From Lewinella sp. LCG006 (GTDB lineage Bacteria > Bacteroidota > Bacteroidia > Chitinophagales > Saprospiraceae), in the NCBI RefSeq assembly GCF_040784935.1, contig NZ_CP160680.1:4879802-4943801 (forward strand): a stretch of 64,000 nt of DNA. Reading direction: 5' to 3'. Below, one piece after another: positions 17,248-25,049 of the stretch; position 1 is the first letter of the stretch, and every line of letters starts with the position of its first letter. A program made the translations under genes and the position numbers. The notes beneath the pieces were generated by a model. The model searched no databases. It saw nothing but the letters and a program-made list of their open reading frames with translations, and was not told where the DNA came from.

Positions 17248-18090
17248 ATGTCCCGAAAATTTAGCTGTAAATTAGCGTTTCATACCCTGCTTTTTGTTCT
17301 ACTCGCTCTAGCTGTACTGGTGGATGTACAGGCACAAATGGGTATCGTCGTAGGGATCAATGGTCACCAAATGGTAGAGGTAAATTTAGAGAGCGGCGAA
17401 CTGCTGCCTATGCGTGAACTAGAGGGGCTTCCCGCAGGTGCAGAACTTCGTAATTTGGTCTATATTCCCCGAGATACCGCTTTTTATTCTACCATGAATG
17501 CCCACGATCATCCGGAGTTGATCAAAATTCGTACCACCGGAACTTGGGAAAGGGTAGGGCACTTTGAGACCAACAATCAAAAAGTTCACTTTTGTGAGGG
17601 CCTCACTTACGATGAAGCCAATGACCTGCTCTACCTCTCGGCGAGCCTTGATGGTGATATTGAACAAGACCAAAATGCGGAAGCTATTCTAACGGTCAAT
17701 CGCAACAATGCACGTTGCAAAATGGTAGCTACCCTGCGCCAAAATCCGCCGCCCGATGATTTTGATGAGATAGCCATGTTTCAGGGCCGACTCTTTGGCT
17801 TGGATGGTCTTCCTGATCGAAATACCACGTACATTTACCCATTTTCTCCTGCACAATTTGATGGTCGTGAGCTGTTTGCCGGGACCAAACAGAATATTCC
17901 TTACTTCACGATGGATGATGTGGTAGTGATTGGGCAGTTGCTCTATTTTCCTGACCATACTACCCAAGGCTGGTATTACTTTGACTTGCTGGCTCGTCGT
18001 TGGCATCAGGTTGGGCGATTGCACGGCCCAGCATCTATAGGGCCAATAAAAATTACGGGTTTGGCCTATCTTCCTTTGGAGCAAGTTTAG
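17248..18090 (+). CDS. Secreted protein of unknown function, beta-propeller-like
   Basis: 280 residues from the ATG of MSRKFSCKLAFHTLLFVLLA, a signal peptide ending in VQAQ; a TTG at 17209 opens the frame but gives a poor start and lies at the edge of a repeat. The mature part alternates short strands with turns of the type YIPRDTAFYSTMN, EGLTYDEANDLLYLSASLDGD, AMFQGRLFGLDGLPD and GQLLYFPDHTTQGWYYFDLL, as in WD40/Kelch-like propellers (about five blades). I do not recognise a family. Its 3' end overlaps the 3' end of convergent xseB by 38 bp. Confidence 0.7.
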   Translation: MSRKFSCKLAFHTLLFVLLALAVLVDVQAQMGIVVGINGHQMVEVNLESGELLPMRELEGLPAGAELRNLVYIPRDTAFYSTMNAHDHPELIKIRTTGTWERVGHFETNNQKVHFCEGLTYDEANDLLYLSASLDGDIEQDQNAEAILTVNRNNARCKMVATLRQNPPPDDFDEIAMFQGRLFGLDGLPDRNTTYIYPFSPAQFDGRELFAGTKQNIPYFTMDDVVVIGQLLYFPDHTTQGWYYFDLLARRWHQVGRLHGPASIGPIKITGLAYLPLEQV

Positions 18091-18247
18091 CATTCAAATC
18101 CCGCAGTTTTTCCTGGCAATAGCTGAGCAATACTTCTGCCCGCTCACTTTTGGCACTCAAGGCATCAATACTCACTTGCTCTTTTTGCAAATCCTGGAGG
18201 ATCGTTTGAAGTTCTGCCAATGCTTCTTCGTAACTCAATTCTTTCAT
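18053..18247 (-). CDS. xseB: Exodeoxyribonuclease VII small subunit
   Basis: 64 residues, MKELSYEEALAELQTILQDL and a C-terminal helix, matching the XseB helical hairpin (LSYEEALAELexIv pattern). It is slightly shorter than the E. coli subunit. Its ATG overlaps the xseA stop by 4 bp (18244-18247), so translation is coupled. Several copies bind one XseA to form the enzyme that degrades single-stranded DNA to oligonucleotides. Its end overlaps the convergent gene ending at 18090. Confidence 0.93.
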   Translation of the reverse strand: MKELSYEEALAELQTILQDLQKEQVSIDALSAKSERAEVLLSYCQEKLRDLNAKLAPKEDRPNP

Positions 18248-19488
18248 TTTTTCTTGTCTTGTGGAGCTGTACTTACGGTGGTTGTTCCGTCCTGTAAATG
18301 TAAGGTGACCGTATCGTGTTGTGCGAGCTGGTGACTGTTGCGAATGATTTCGTCGCCAACACTCAGCAGCGCAAAACCTCTTTCAAGTTGGCGCTCTACA
18401 CTGAGCAAATCTTGTAGCTGTTGGAGTTGCTCCAGTTTTGAGGAAGCTTTGTCCAGTATTTGCCGCACCAATTGGGGCACTTGCTGAGCATACTGATCCA
18501 GTTTCCAGGCTTCTTTTTGGAGCAATTGTTGTTGTTGAAATTTGAGTTGCTCACCAAGGCGAGCAAGCTCAAACGCCTTGCGCTGTACCAGTTGAGAAGT
18601 TTGCTGTTGTAGTGTTTGTCTGGCCCCAGCGAGTTGCTGATCCAGGTAATGGAGTCGGTCGATGAGGAAATTGGCAGCCGCCGTAGGCGTCTTCAGCGCC
18701 GTATGGGCAACCATATCCATGATGGACTGATCGGTTTCATGGCCGATACCACTGATGATGGGCAAGGTCATTTGAGCTGCCGCAAAGCACAATTCTTTTT
18801 CATCAAAGTCAGCAAGATCCATCCGTGCGCCGCCGCCGCGAATAATCACCACCGCGTCAAAACTATCCCGGCGGCGCTCAATGGTCTTCAATTGTCGGCG
18901 AATCTCTGGACTGGCTTGAGCCCCCTGCATCGCTGCCGGAAACAATTGTACCTCAAAGTCGTAGCCGTAAGGATTGTCCCGCAATTGCGCCATAAAGTCC
19001 TCCCAGCCCGCTGCTGCGGGCGAGCTGATCACCGCCAGGCGCTGGGGGACCAATGCCAGGCGCAGCATCTTATTGGCTTGCAGCAAACCTGCCGCCATTA
19101 ATTCGTCTATCGTTCGCTGCCTTTGTTGAGCCATTACCCCCAGGGTATAGTTGGCATCGAGGTCTTGCACTTGCAATTGTAGACCATAGCGCTCGTGAAA
19201 ACTCACCTGCACTTGCAGCTTTACTTCGCGGCCTGCTTGCAGTAGGTCGTGGAGCAGCAACTTATTGGTTCGTTGCCACTGATTGGCCGTCCTGGACCAG
19301 ATGACGGCCTTGGCTTGTGCGGCTACCTCCTGGCCATCCTCGGTCTTCTCCATCAAGGCCAGGTAGAAATGTCCACGCCGTTCGTCTACTTCAGCTACCT
19401 CGGCCTGTACCCACACCGGTTCCGGTAGGTTCAACGCAACAAAGCGGCGTATAAAAGTATTCAGCTCAAATAATCGATACGTTGACAT
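18244..19488 (-). CDS. xseA: Exodeoxyribonuclease VII large subunit
   Basis: 414 residues from MSTYRLFELNTFIRRF; the frame extends to 19572 but the extra 28 residues look non-coding. An N-terminal OB-fold (VWVQAEVAEVDERRGHFYLALME) is followed by the exonuclease domain with LALVPQRLAVISSPAAAGWEDF, AVVIIRGGGARMDLADFDEKELCFAAAQM and ISGIGHETDQSIMDMVAHTALKTPTAAA split motifs (all read on the minus strand), then a glutamine-rich coiled coil that binds XseB. Acts in the cytoplasm on single-stranded DNA ends. Operon with xseB by a 4-bp overlap. Confidence 0.95.
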   Translation of the reverse strand: MSTYRLFELNTFIRRFVALNLPEPVWVQAEVAEVDERRGHFYLALMEKTEDGQEVAAQAKAVIWSRTANQWQRTNKLLLHDLLQAGREVKLQVQVSFHERYGLQLQVQDLDANYTLGVMAQQRQRTIDELMAAGLLQANKMLRLALVPQRLAVISSPAAAGWEDFMAQLRDNPYGYDFEVQLFPAAMQGAQASPEIRRQLKTIERRRDSFDAVVIIRGGGARMDLADFDEKELCFAAAQMTLPIISGIGHETDQSIMDMVAHTALKTPTAAANFLIDRLHYLDQQLAGARQTLQQQTSQLVQRKAFELARLGEQLKFQQQQLLQKEAWKLDQYAQQVPQLVRQILDKASSKLEQLQQLQDLLSVERQLERGFALLSVGDEIIRNSHQLAQHDTVTLHLQDGTTTVSTAPQDKKK

Positions 19489-19797
19489 GCGGTGAAGATA
19501 ATGCTTTGATTTTATAGATGAGACAGAGACAAGCCTCCTAATCATTGGGTAGGACTCACATCCTACCCCCAATAGCTATCGTCTTTTCAGGACTCCAACT
19601 CTTTATTAAGCCCTGAAAGGATGACAGATGACGAGCTCTCCTCCATTTTAGTAATACCAGAAGAATACCAACCAAATAGCAAAAGAGGCAAGCGCACGAG
19701 GAGAAGATATCCAATTTTGGACAAAGTGAAAAAATCAGTGTCAACCGCGTTAAATCCCTGCCTGCTTGGCAGTGCCTTACGGGCAGGTAGGTGTGTT
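19489..19797. other. Intergenic region with one CCTGCCTG-type palindrome
   Basis: The 309 bp between xseA and the DUF6498-like gene hold no convincing gene. The palindrome at 19757-19791 (CCTGCCTGC .. GGGCAGGTAGG) resembles those at 7577 and 38559. Open frames on both strands here have no family features. Confidence 0.5.
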
Positions 19798-20349
19798 CTA
19801 TCCAGCCTCAGTAGTACTACCCTGCGTACTCCAAATATCCAAAAATACCTTCACCGCCAGTACGGTCAATGCCACCGGCACCACATTGTCGATCTCAAAG
19901 TGCTTGCTTACAAACATTGCCAACCCGCCGAGCACAATGCCAACGTGCAACCTGATTTGAAGCAGGAAGACCTCAGCCCCCGGCAAATTTCCTTTGATGA
20001 TACGAAAACCCAAGTGGAGGACTAGCAGCAATAAACACAAATTGAAAAGCTTGTCCTGAAACATCACCACCCCCAAGTTGTCAAGAATTTGATCCCTGTT
20101 CGAAGCCAGCATCCCCAAAATCACAATCACGAATACCCAATAAACAAAATAAGGAAACAATTGCCCCCAGCGGGCCTCCTTTATCCCCATCCGTTTGCTG
20201 ATGAAAATACTTACAGCTGTACTCAATAGGCCTTCCCACCACCACAAATAAACGAGCGGAAAGATCGGCCAGCCTAGCATTATTATACCGTATAATAGGA
20301 TCCCGTTGCTCGCCAGCAAGTACAGCCAGTTTTCGTGTTTTGCTTTCAT
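19798..20349 (-). CDS. DUF6498-like multi-pass membrane protein
   Basis: 183 residues with five or six hydrophobic segments (WLYLLASNGILLYGIIMLGW, LFPYFVYWVFVIVILGMLA, LFNLCLLLLVLHLGF, GIVLGGLAMFVS, VVPVALTVLAVKVFLDIW). The order of aromatic-rich segments and the WWWEGLLSTAVSIF stretch recall DUF6498 proteins, whose role is unknown. It is divergent from the flotillin cluster, with a 482-bp repeat-filled gap between them. Function is not assigned. Confidence 0.7.
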   Translation of the reverse strand: MKAKHENWLYLLASNGILLYGIIMLGWPIFPLVYLWWWEGLLSTAVSIFISKRMGIKEARWGQLFPYFVYWVFVIVILGMLASNRDQILDNLGVVMFQDKLFNLCLLLLVLHLGFRIIKGNLPGAEVFLLQIRLHVGIVLGGLAMFVSKHFEIDNVVPVALTVLAVKVFLDIWSTQGSTTEAG

Positions 20350-20831
20350 CCCGCCAAGATCAATGTTTTTGGGAATATTAAATAACGCCTTTGAATAAAA
20401 TCACACCTCGCACCCTGCACCAAAAAAGGTGTAAGCGTTGGAAAGGTGTAAGGGTGTAAAGGTTAGGTTAAACTTGATACGAACCCTTACACTTTTACAC
20501 AGCAACCAACTACCAACCATTTTAAAGTCGTAAGTCGGAGATGGGAAGTGGGAATTCGGAAGTACTTCAAATTTCCGGTTTAGTAGGTGTAGCTATATTA
20601 TTTATACTTTGACTAACCCTTACACCATTACACCCACCCAACGTTTACACCTTACACTTCCGACTTCCGCTTTCCGCTTTCCGACTTTCGCTTCCCCACT
20701 TCCGACTTCCAATTTTCGTCGTATTTCTCTGGATGTTAGCCGATGAAATCTGCAAAATGTTAAATTTTATAACATCTTAGAACTATCAAATCGCAAGTAC
20801 ACAGACACAGTCATCATTAAATTTACTAACT
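20350..20831. other. 482-bp divergent intergenic region with low-complexity inverted arrays
   Basis: No gene. Bases 20428-20460 carry GGTGTAAGGGTGTAAAGG-type words, and complementary CCCTTACACTTTTACAC lies at 20484-20502 and again about 20611-20658. A second word family, GTCGGAGATGGGAAGTGGG (from 20534), faces CTTCCGACTTCCGCTTTCC-type repeats at 20656-20710. Promoters for both divergent genes must lie in the remainder; I could not place them with confidence. Confidence 0.55.
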
Positions 20832-21167
20832 ATGAGAATTCTCTCTGTTTTCTCCCAAGGCAACGAAATCGCCATCCGCAATACCATCTGGGGTAAGGAA
20901 AAAGTATTCTACAACGAGCGCGAAGTCAGCGGTAAGTACTCCTTCTTTGGCGCTACCCACACGTTCGAAGTACAAGAAGGCTCCGATTGGGTCGAGTACA
21001 TCGTCAAAGTAGGCTACAACAACCTTGGCGTCTCTGCCAATGTCTGGCGCAATGGCGAAATGCTCGTACGGGGCTTGGCTAAGGAGTGTGCAAGCAGCAG
21101 CTCGCCGCCCCAACGCACCACCAACAGCCGCTCCAATATGGACAGTTACCACCACGATTTAGTCTAG
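20832..21167 (+). CDS. Small beta-rich protein of unknown function, first gene of the flotillin cluster
   Basis: 111 residues without signal peptide or membrane segment. Residues 1-80 alternate strands and turns (IAIRNTIWGKEKVFYNEREV, FFGATHTFEV, WVEYIVKVGYNNLGVSANVW), then a serine-rich tail (CASSSSPPQRTTNSRSN). I do not know a family for it. It lies 150 bp before the YqiJ-like gene on the same strand, with a hairpin between them, so it may be cotranscribed. Codon use is like its neighbours. Confidence 0.7.
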   Translation: MRILSVFSQGNEIAIRNTIWGKEKVFYNEREVSGKYSFFGATHTFEVQEGSDWVEYIVKVGYNNLGVSANVWRNGEMLVRGLAKECASSSSPPQRTTNSRSNMDSYHHDLV

Positions 21168-21203
21168 GAACACCGGTTACCTCATCCCTTTTTTTACAAT
21201 TAA

Positions 21204-21254
21204 TCCGCTGGCTGGGTAAGAAATAACGACTGCGTTGTATCTTACTCCAGCGGA
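21204..21254. other. Hairpin between the small protein and yqiJ-like genes
   Basis: TCCGCTGG (21204-21211) pairs with CCAGCGGA (21247-21254), and GTAAGA (21216-21221) pairs with TCTTAC (21240-21245). It lies in the leader of the YqiJ-like gene and could mark an attenuation or processing point. No U-run follows. Confidence 0.45.
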
Positions 21255-21317
21255 CCTACCCCGCGCAGGCACAGCCTGGCAAGCACCGCCCGCGAAGTAT
21301 TAAAAAACGAAACCCTC

Positions 21318-21950
21318 ATGCAAGAACTATTTCAGGTAGCAGTACACCCGCTCAATCTGTTCTACACCGTACTCATGCTTTTGGTCGTATTATACTGGTT
21401 GTCAGTTATTTTGGGCGCCATTGATATGAGCGCCTTCGACTTTGACCTAGATACAGACCTGGACGTCGATGCCGACGCAGATACGGATTTTTCGGCGGGT
21501 GGCTGGTTGGCCACAGCTCTTCATTTCTTCCACTTCGATCGCGTACCCTTCATGCTCGTCATGTCGCTGGTCATCCTTTCGGCTTGGACCATGACGGTGC
21601 TCACCAACCACTATTGGGGTAACTACTCCACCGCTTTCGGTCTTGCGCTGATAGCACCCATTTTGCTGATCGCTTTCTTTGTGGCAAAAATGCTCAGTTA
21701 TCCGCTGATTCCACTTTTTGCCCGCATGAATACGGCTGCTGCTCCGGTGGAATATGTAGGTATGCAGTGCCGGGTCAAGTTACCTCCTTACGGTAATAAT
21801 TTTGGCCAGGGCGGTGTCTACCACGATGGCGACGAACTTTTGGTCAACATCAAAAGCAACCACCCTCTCAAAGCCGGGGAAGAAACGGTCATCATCGGTC
21901 GTACCGAAGACCAGCGCTATTGGCTCGTCGAACCACTGGATGGTAACTGA
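21318..21950 (+). CDS. YqiJ-like membrane protein with C-terminal OB fold (NfeD-type)
   Basis: 210 residues. Membrane segments lie at about residues 15-35 (LFYTVLMLLVVLYWLSVILG), 75-95 (PFMLVMSLVILSAWTMTVL) and 105-130 (TAFGLALIAPILLIAFFVA). Between the first two is an acidic loop, DFDLDTDLDVDADADTDF. A C-terminal OB-like domain (EYVGMQCRVKLPPYGNNFGQ, GDELLVNIKS, EETVIIGRTEDQRYWLVEPL) follows. This is the layout of E. coli YqiJ, which is encoded next to the flotillin YqiK, as here (51 bp apart). NfeD-type proteins are thought to work with SPFH proteins at the membrane. Confidence 0.85.
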   Translation: MQELFQVAVHPLNLFYTVLMLLVVLYWLSVILGAIDMSAFDFDLDTDLDVDADADTDFSAGGWLATALHFFHFDRVPFMLVMSLVILSAWTMTVLTNHYWGNYSTAFGLALIAPILLIAFFVAKMLSYPLIPLFARMNTAAAPVEYVGMQCRVKLPPYGNNFGQGGVYHDGDELLVNIKSNHPLKAGEETVIIGRTEDQRYWLVEPLDGN

Positions 21951-22001
21951 GAAAAGGATAATTAGTAATAAGAATTTAAACAACCATAAACCTCAACAGT
22001 C

Positions 22002-24125
22002 ATGCTATTATTGCAAGTAGACATTGCAGGATCCATGATCAACCTCCTGGTAGGTGTCGGTGTCCTGCTATTTTTTGGCTTCCTGGTGATGCTCGTCAAA
22101 TGGTACCGCAAGGTGCCCCAGGGCAAAGCCATCATTGCTACCGGATTGCGCGGTACGCGAGTTGCCTTCGAAAACGGCCTCATGGTCATTCCCGGCATCG
22201 AGATGTACGAAGAGATGGACCTCTCCGTAAAAACCATCGAAATCAGCCGGATGAATCAGGATGGTCTCATCTGTAAGGACAATATCCGCGCCGACATCAA
22301 AGTCGTCTTCTTTGTCCGCATCAACAAGGATTCCAAAGACATCCAAAACGTCGCGCAGAACATCGGCTGTGTCCGTGCTTCTGATCTCAATACCTTACGT
22401 GAACTCTTTGAGGCCAAGTTTTCCGAGGCCATCAAAACGGTAGGTAAGCGTTTCGATTTTGTCGAGCTGTACGACAACCGTGAGAAGTTCAACTCCGAAA
22501 TTCAAAACACCATCGGCGAGTACCTCAACGGTTACAAGCTGGATGATGTAAGCATTGATTACCTCGAACAGACAGATATCGAATTCCTCAAGGAAAACAA
22601 TATCCTCGATGCGGAAGGGATCAAGAAGATTACTGAGCTGACGGCCCAGCAGCGCGTCAAGGCCAACTTTATCCGCCGTGAGGAAGAAAAAACCCTCAAG
22701 GAGCAGGACGTAGAAGCCCGCGAAGCCATTCTCGAGTACGAGCGCCAACTGGCCGAAAAGGAAGAACGCCAAAAGCGGGAAATCGCCAATATCAAGTCGC
22801 GCGAAGAAGCGGAAATCGTCAAGATTACCGAAGAGGAGCGCCTCCGTGCGCAGCTGGTGCGGATCAAGACGGAAGAGGAGCTACAAATTGCGGAAGAAAA
22901 CCGCATGCGTCAGGTGATCGTCGCGGAGAAAAACAAGCAGCGTACCGAAGCAGTAGAAACCGAGCGGGTAGAAAAGGATCGCTTGCTGGAACTTACCGAG
23001 CGGGAGAAGATCGTCACCCTGGCGGAGATCGAAAAGCAGCGCGCCGTAGAAGAAGAGAAGAAAAACATCCAGGATGTCATCCGCGACCGGATCATGGTCG
23101 AGAAGCGAGTCGTTGAAGAGGAGGAGCGCATCAAGGACACCCGCGTGCTGGCCGAAGCGGACCGTCTCAAGCAGAAGGTCATCATCGAAAGCCAGGCCAA
23201 AGGCGAGGCCATCGTGATCGAAAAAGAGCGTGGTGCCGAAGCCGCTAAACTTGCAGCAGCCATCCAGGCCGATCAGTTGTTGATCGAAGCCGAGGCCAAC
23301 AAGCAAGCAGCCGAGAAGGAAGCCGAAGCCCGCAAAATCATGGCGGAAGCCAAAGCTGCGGAAGAAGCAACCCTCGGTCTGTCCGAAGCACAGGTCATCG
23401 AAGCCAAAGCCCACGCGAAGGAGCAAGAAGGTAAGGCCGAAGCCCTGGTACTGGAAACTCGTGCCCTCGCCGAAGCTCGTGGCATCGAAGCCAAAGCCGA
23501 TGCGATCAAGAAGCAAGGCATGGCCGAAGCCGAAGTGGCCGACCAGAAAGGCGCCGTAGACGCCAGAGTACTGGAGCTCAAACTGGCTGCCGAAGCACGT
23601 GGTGTAGAGCAGAAAGCCAACGCCATGAAGAAGCTCGACGGAGTAGGCAAAGAGCACGAAGAGTTCAAGCTTCGTCTGGAGAAAGACAAGGAAGTCGAAC
23701 TGGCAGGCATCAATGTGCAGCAGCACGTGGCCGAAGCCCAGGCGATGGTCTTGGGAGAAGCCATGAAGCACGCCAAGATCGACATCATCGGCGGTGAAAT
23801 GCAGTTCGTGAATAGCATCATGAACTCTATCAACCGCGGCAAGTCACTTGACGGCCTCATCAATAACTCTACGCACCTGAGTCAATTGAGCAATGGCCTA
23901 CTGAACGGCGGAGGCGGTAACGGTAATGGTGTCCTGACACAAGTCCTGGGCCTCATCCAAAAAGCCGGCCTCACCACCGAGACCATCAAAAACCTGACCC
24001 TCACCGCCCTCCTCCTGCGCCTCAACAACGAACTGAGTGGTGATGATCGTAGCCTCGTTCAGCAACTCCTTAGCAAGGTAGAAAGCCTTGGATTGGGAGG
24101 GGTAGAGGTTGGTAAGCTGATGTAG
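22002..24125 (+). CDS. YqiK-like flotillin (SPFH/Band 7 protein)
   Basis: 707 residues. An N-terminal membrane segment (INLLVGVGVLLFFGFLVMLV, about residues 10-30) leads into an SPFH domain (VPQGKAIIATGLRGTRVAFE, MDLSVKTIEISRMNQDGLI, DIKVVFFVRI, VSIDYLEQTDIEFL; about 35-215). From about 220 to 620 there is a long Glu/Ala/Lys coiled coil with repeated EAxA/EARG motifs, then a glycine-rich hinge (LLNGGGGNGNG) and a short C-terminal helical part. Flotillins form large membrane cages or microdomains. The stop codon TAG (24123-24125) lies inside the first spacer word of palindrome array 2. Neighbours suggest work with the OB-fold protein and the AAA ATPase. Confidence 0.92.
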   Translation: MLLLQVDIAGSMINLLVGVGVLLFFGFLVMLVKWYRKVPQGKAIIATGLRGTRVAFENGLMVIPGIEMYEEMDLSVKTIEISRMNQDGLICKDNIRADIKVVFFVRINKDSKDIQNVAQNIGCVRASDLNTLRELFEAKFSEAIKTVGKRFDFVELYDNREKFNSEIQNTIGEYLNGYKLDDVSIDYLEQTDIEFLKENNILDAEGIKKITELTAQQRVKANFIRREEEKTLKEQDVEAREAILEYERQLAEKEERQKREIANIKSREEAEIVKITEEERLRAQLVRIKTEEELQIAEENRMRQVIVAEKNKQRTEAVETERVEKDRLLELTEREKIVTLAEIEKQRAVEEEKKNIQDVIRDRIMVEKRVVEEEERIKDTRVLAEADRLKQKVIIESQAKGEAIVIEKERGAEAAKLAAAIQADQLLIEAEANKQAAEKEAEARKIMAEAKAAEEATLGLSEAQVIEAKAHAKEQEGKAEALVLETRALAEARGIEAKADAIKKQGMAEAEVADQKGAVDARVLELKLAAEARGVEQKANAMKKLDGVGKEHEEFKLRLEKDKEVELAGINVQQHVAEAQAMVLGEAMKHAKIDIIGGEMQFVNSIMNSINRGKSLDGLINNSTHLSQLSNGLLNGGGGNGNGVLTQVLGLIQKAGLTTETIKNLTLTALLLRLNNELSGDDRSLVQQLLSKVESLGLGGVEVGKLM

Positions 24126-24387
24126 TGGTACTCCCCCGGAAAGCCGGGGTCGTGGAGGTGCTCATCCCGATACCTCGGGATTCGCGGTAGTGCTCTTCCG
24201 ATTTCATCGGAATCGCGGTAGTGCTCGCTTCGCTCGCGGGTTTTTGCTGGCAATCTCACTACGTTCGTGAAAAAAAACGTGAGGCACAGCCGAACACCAC
24301 CACGAGTCCCGAGGCATCGGGACGAGTACCCCGTGATCCCGACAGCAGGTCGGGAGAACACTACGAGCGCAGCGAGTACCTACCCCC
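24122..24387. repeat. Palindrome-spacer array 2 (mirrored), spanning the gap between two convergent stop codons
   Basis: Forward units: GTAGTGGTACTC (24122-24133), the palindrome CCCCCGG..CCGGGG, TCGTGGAGGTGCTC, ATCCCGATACCTCGGGAT, TCGCGGTAGTGCTC, TTCCGATTTCATCGGAA, TCGCGGTAGTGCTC, GCTTCGCTCGCG. After about 45 bp the order reverses: GAACACCACCACGAG, TCCCGAGGCATCGGGA, CGAGTACCCCGTGA, TCCCGACAGCAGGTCGGGA, GAACACTACGAGCGCAGCG, GAGTACCTACC. The two outer words contain the TAG stop of the flotillin gene and, on the other strand, the TAG stop of the four-helix-bundle gene (24380-24382). Confidence 0.85.
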
Positions 24388-24742
24388 TTCGCTCCACCGC
24401 CTCGATGAACTTGGCGAGTTGGATACCTAACTGGATGCCTTGCTTTTGGAGTTGTTTAAATAACACTTCATCAGTAAGGGATCCAGTTTCAAAAAGCGTT
24501 TCGAGATGATCAATGGTTTCATCTTGGGAGGACTTAGAGAAAATGAGGAAACGAATGAAATCTTTGGGATATCGCCTTCGGCCTGTCCCTTCGACAATAT
24601 TCGCCCTGACAGACTTAGACGACCTTCGGATTTGAGACCCCGTTTCATACAATTCGAATTTTGGAAGCCCCATGCTCATCTTGTGGATAGCAATAGATTG
24701 CTCACGAGCGAGCTGCCAGATAGAGAGTTTGCGGTAATTCAT
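24380..24742 (-). CDS. Four-helix-bundle protein of the S23/IVP family
   Basis: 120 residues, [20 protein letters not shown], then [42 protein letters not shown] and [20 protein letters not shown]. The IRRSSxSVxANIVEG motif is typical of the family first found in 23S rRNA intervening sequences and now common as free-standing genes. The family is basic and may bind nucleic acid; related bundles serve as Avd accessory proteins in diversity-generating retroelements, but no reverse transcriptase is seen here. It is opposite in strand to the flotillin and ATPase genes on either side and bracketed by palindrome arrays 2 and 3. Its stop codon is inside array 2. Confidence 0.88.
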   Translation of the reverse strand: MNYRKLSIWQLAREQSIAIHKMSMGLPKFELYETGSQIRRSSKSVRANIVEGTGRRRYPKDFIRFLIFSKSSQDETIDHLETLFETGSLTDEVLFKQLQKQGIQLGIQLAKFIEAVERRG

Positions 24743-25049
24743 AAACCTACTGTTTTGTTAAGAATCCAATAAAAATAAGTTATTTGTTTTAAAAATAAAA
24801 TAATTAAACTTATTTTTTTGGAAAATTAGATCTTGCTAAGCCCCAAAGACGACCAAAAAACCGTGATCCGACAAAAGGTCGGGAGAACACCCCCACTCTC
24901 CCGATTTATCAGGATAGTACCCCCGCGATTTCGATGAAATCGAAAGAGCACAACCGTGAGGCGCAGCCGAACACAACCACGAGTCCCGAGGTATCGGGAC
25001 GAGTACTACCGTGATCCCGATGAAATCGGGAGAACACAAAAAAAATAAC
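24743..25049. other. Intergenic region: AT-rich inverted repeat plus palindrome array 3
   Basis: The 307 bp between the divergent S23 and ATPase genes. Next to the S23 start is an AT-rich stretch with AAAAATAAGTT (24771-24781) facing AACTTATTTTT (24807-24817), likely holding the S23 promoter. Array 3 fills 24862-25037, leaving 12 bp before the ATPase start. Confidence 0.55.
24862..25037. repeat. Palindrome-spacer array 3 (one arm only)
   Basis: All units are in the reverse orientation: CCGTGA, TCCGACAAAAGGTCGGGA, GAACACCCCCA, TCCCGATTTATCAGGA, TACCCCCGCGA, TTTCGATGAAATCGAAA, GAGCACAACCGTGA, GGCGCAGCC, GAACACAACCACGA, GTCCCGAGGTATCGGGAC, GAGTACTACCGTGA, TCCCGATGAAATCGGGA, GAACAC. There is no forward arm and no GGTAG-type end. 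It ends 12 bp before the ATG of the ATPase gene, so it forms the 5' leader or promoter region of that gene. Confidence 0.85.

Noticed and set aside
19621-20025. 134-codon plus-strand frame
   Set aside because: Runs through a palindrome and antisense to the DUF6498-like gene; no coding features.
22881-23771. Long antisense frame (296 codons) inside the flotillin gene
   Set aside because: It mirrors the Glu/Ala-rich coiled-coil codons of the flotillin; the product is a Phe/Gly-rich stretch without domains.
24380-24742. Avd gene of a diversity-generating retroelement
   Set aside because: The fold family is related, but there is no reverse transcriptase, template repeat or variable repeat nearby.
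24122-25037. CRISPR array
   Set aside because: Repeats are too short, the constant part is 12-14 nt, the variable parts are palindromes, and no cas gene is present.
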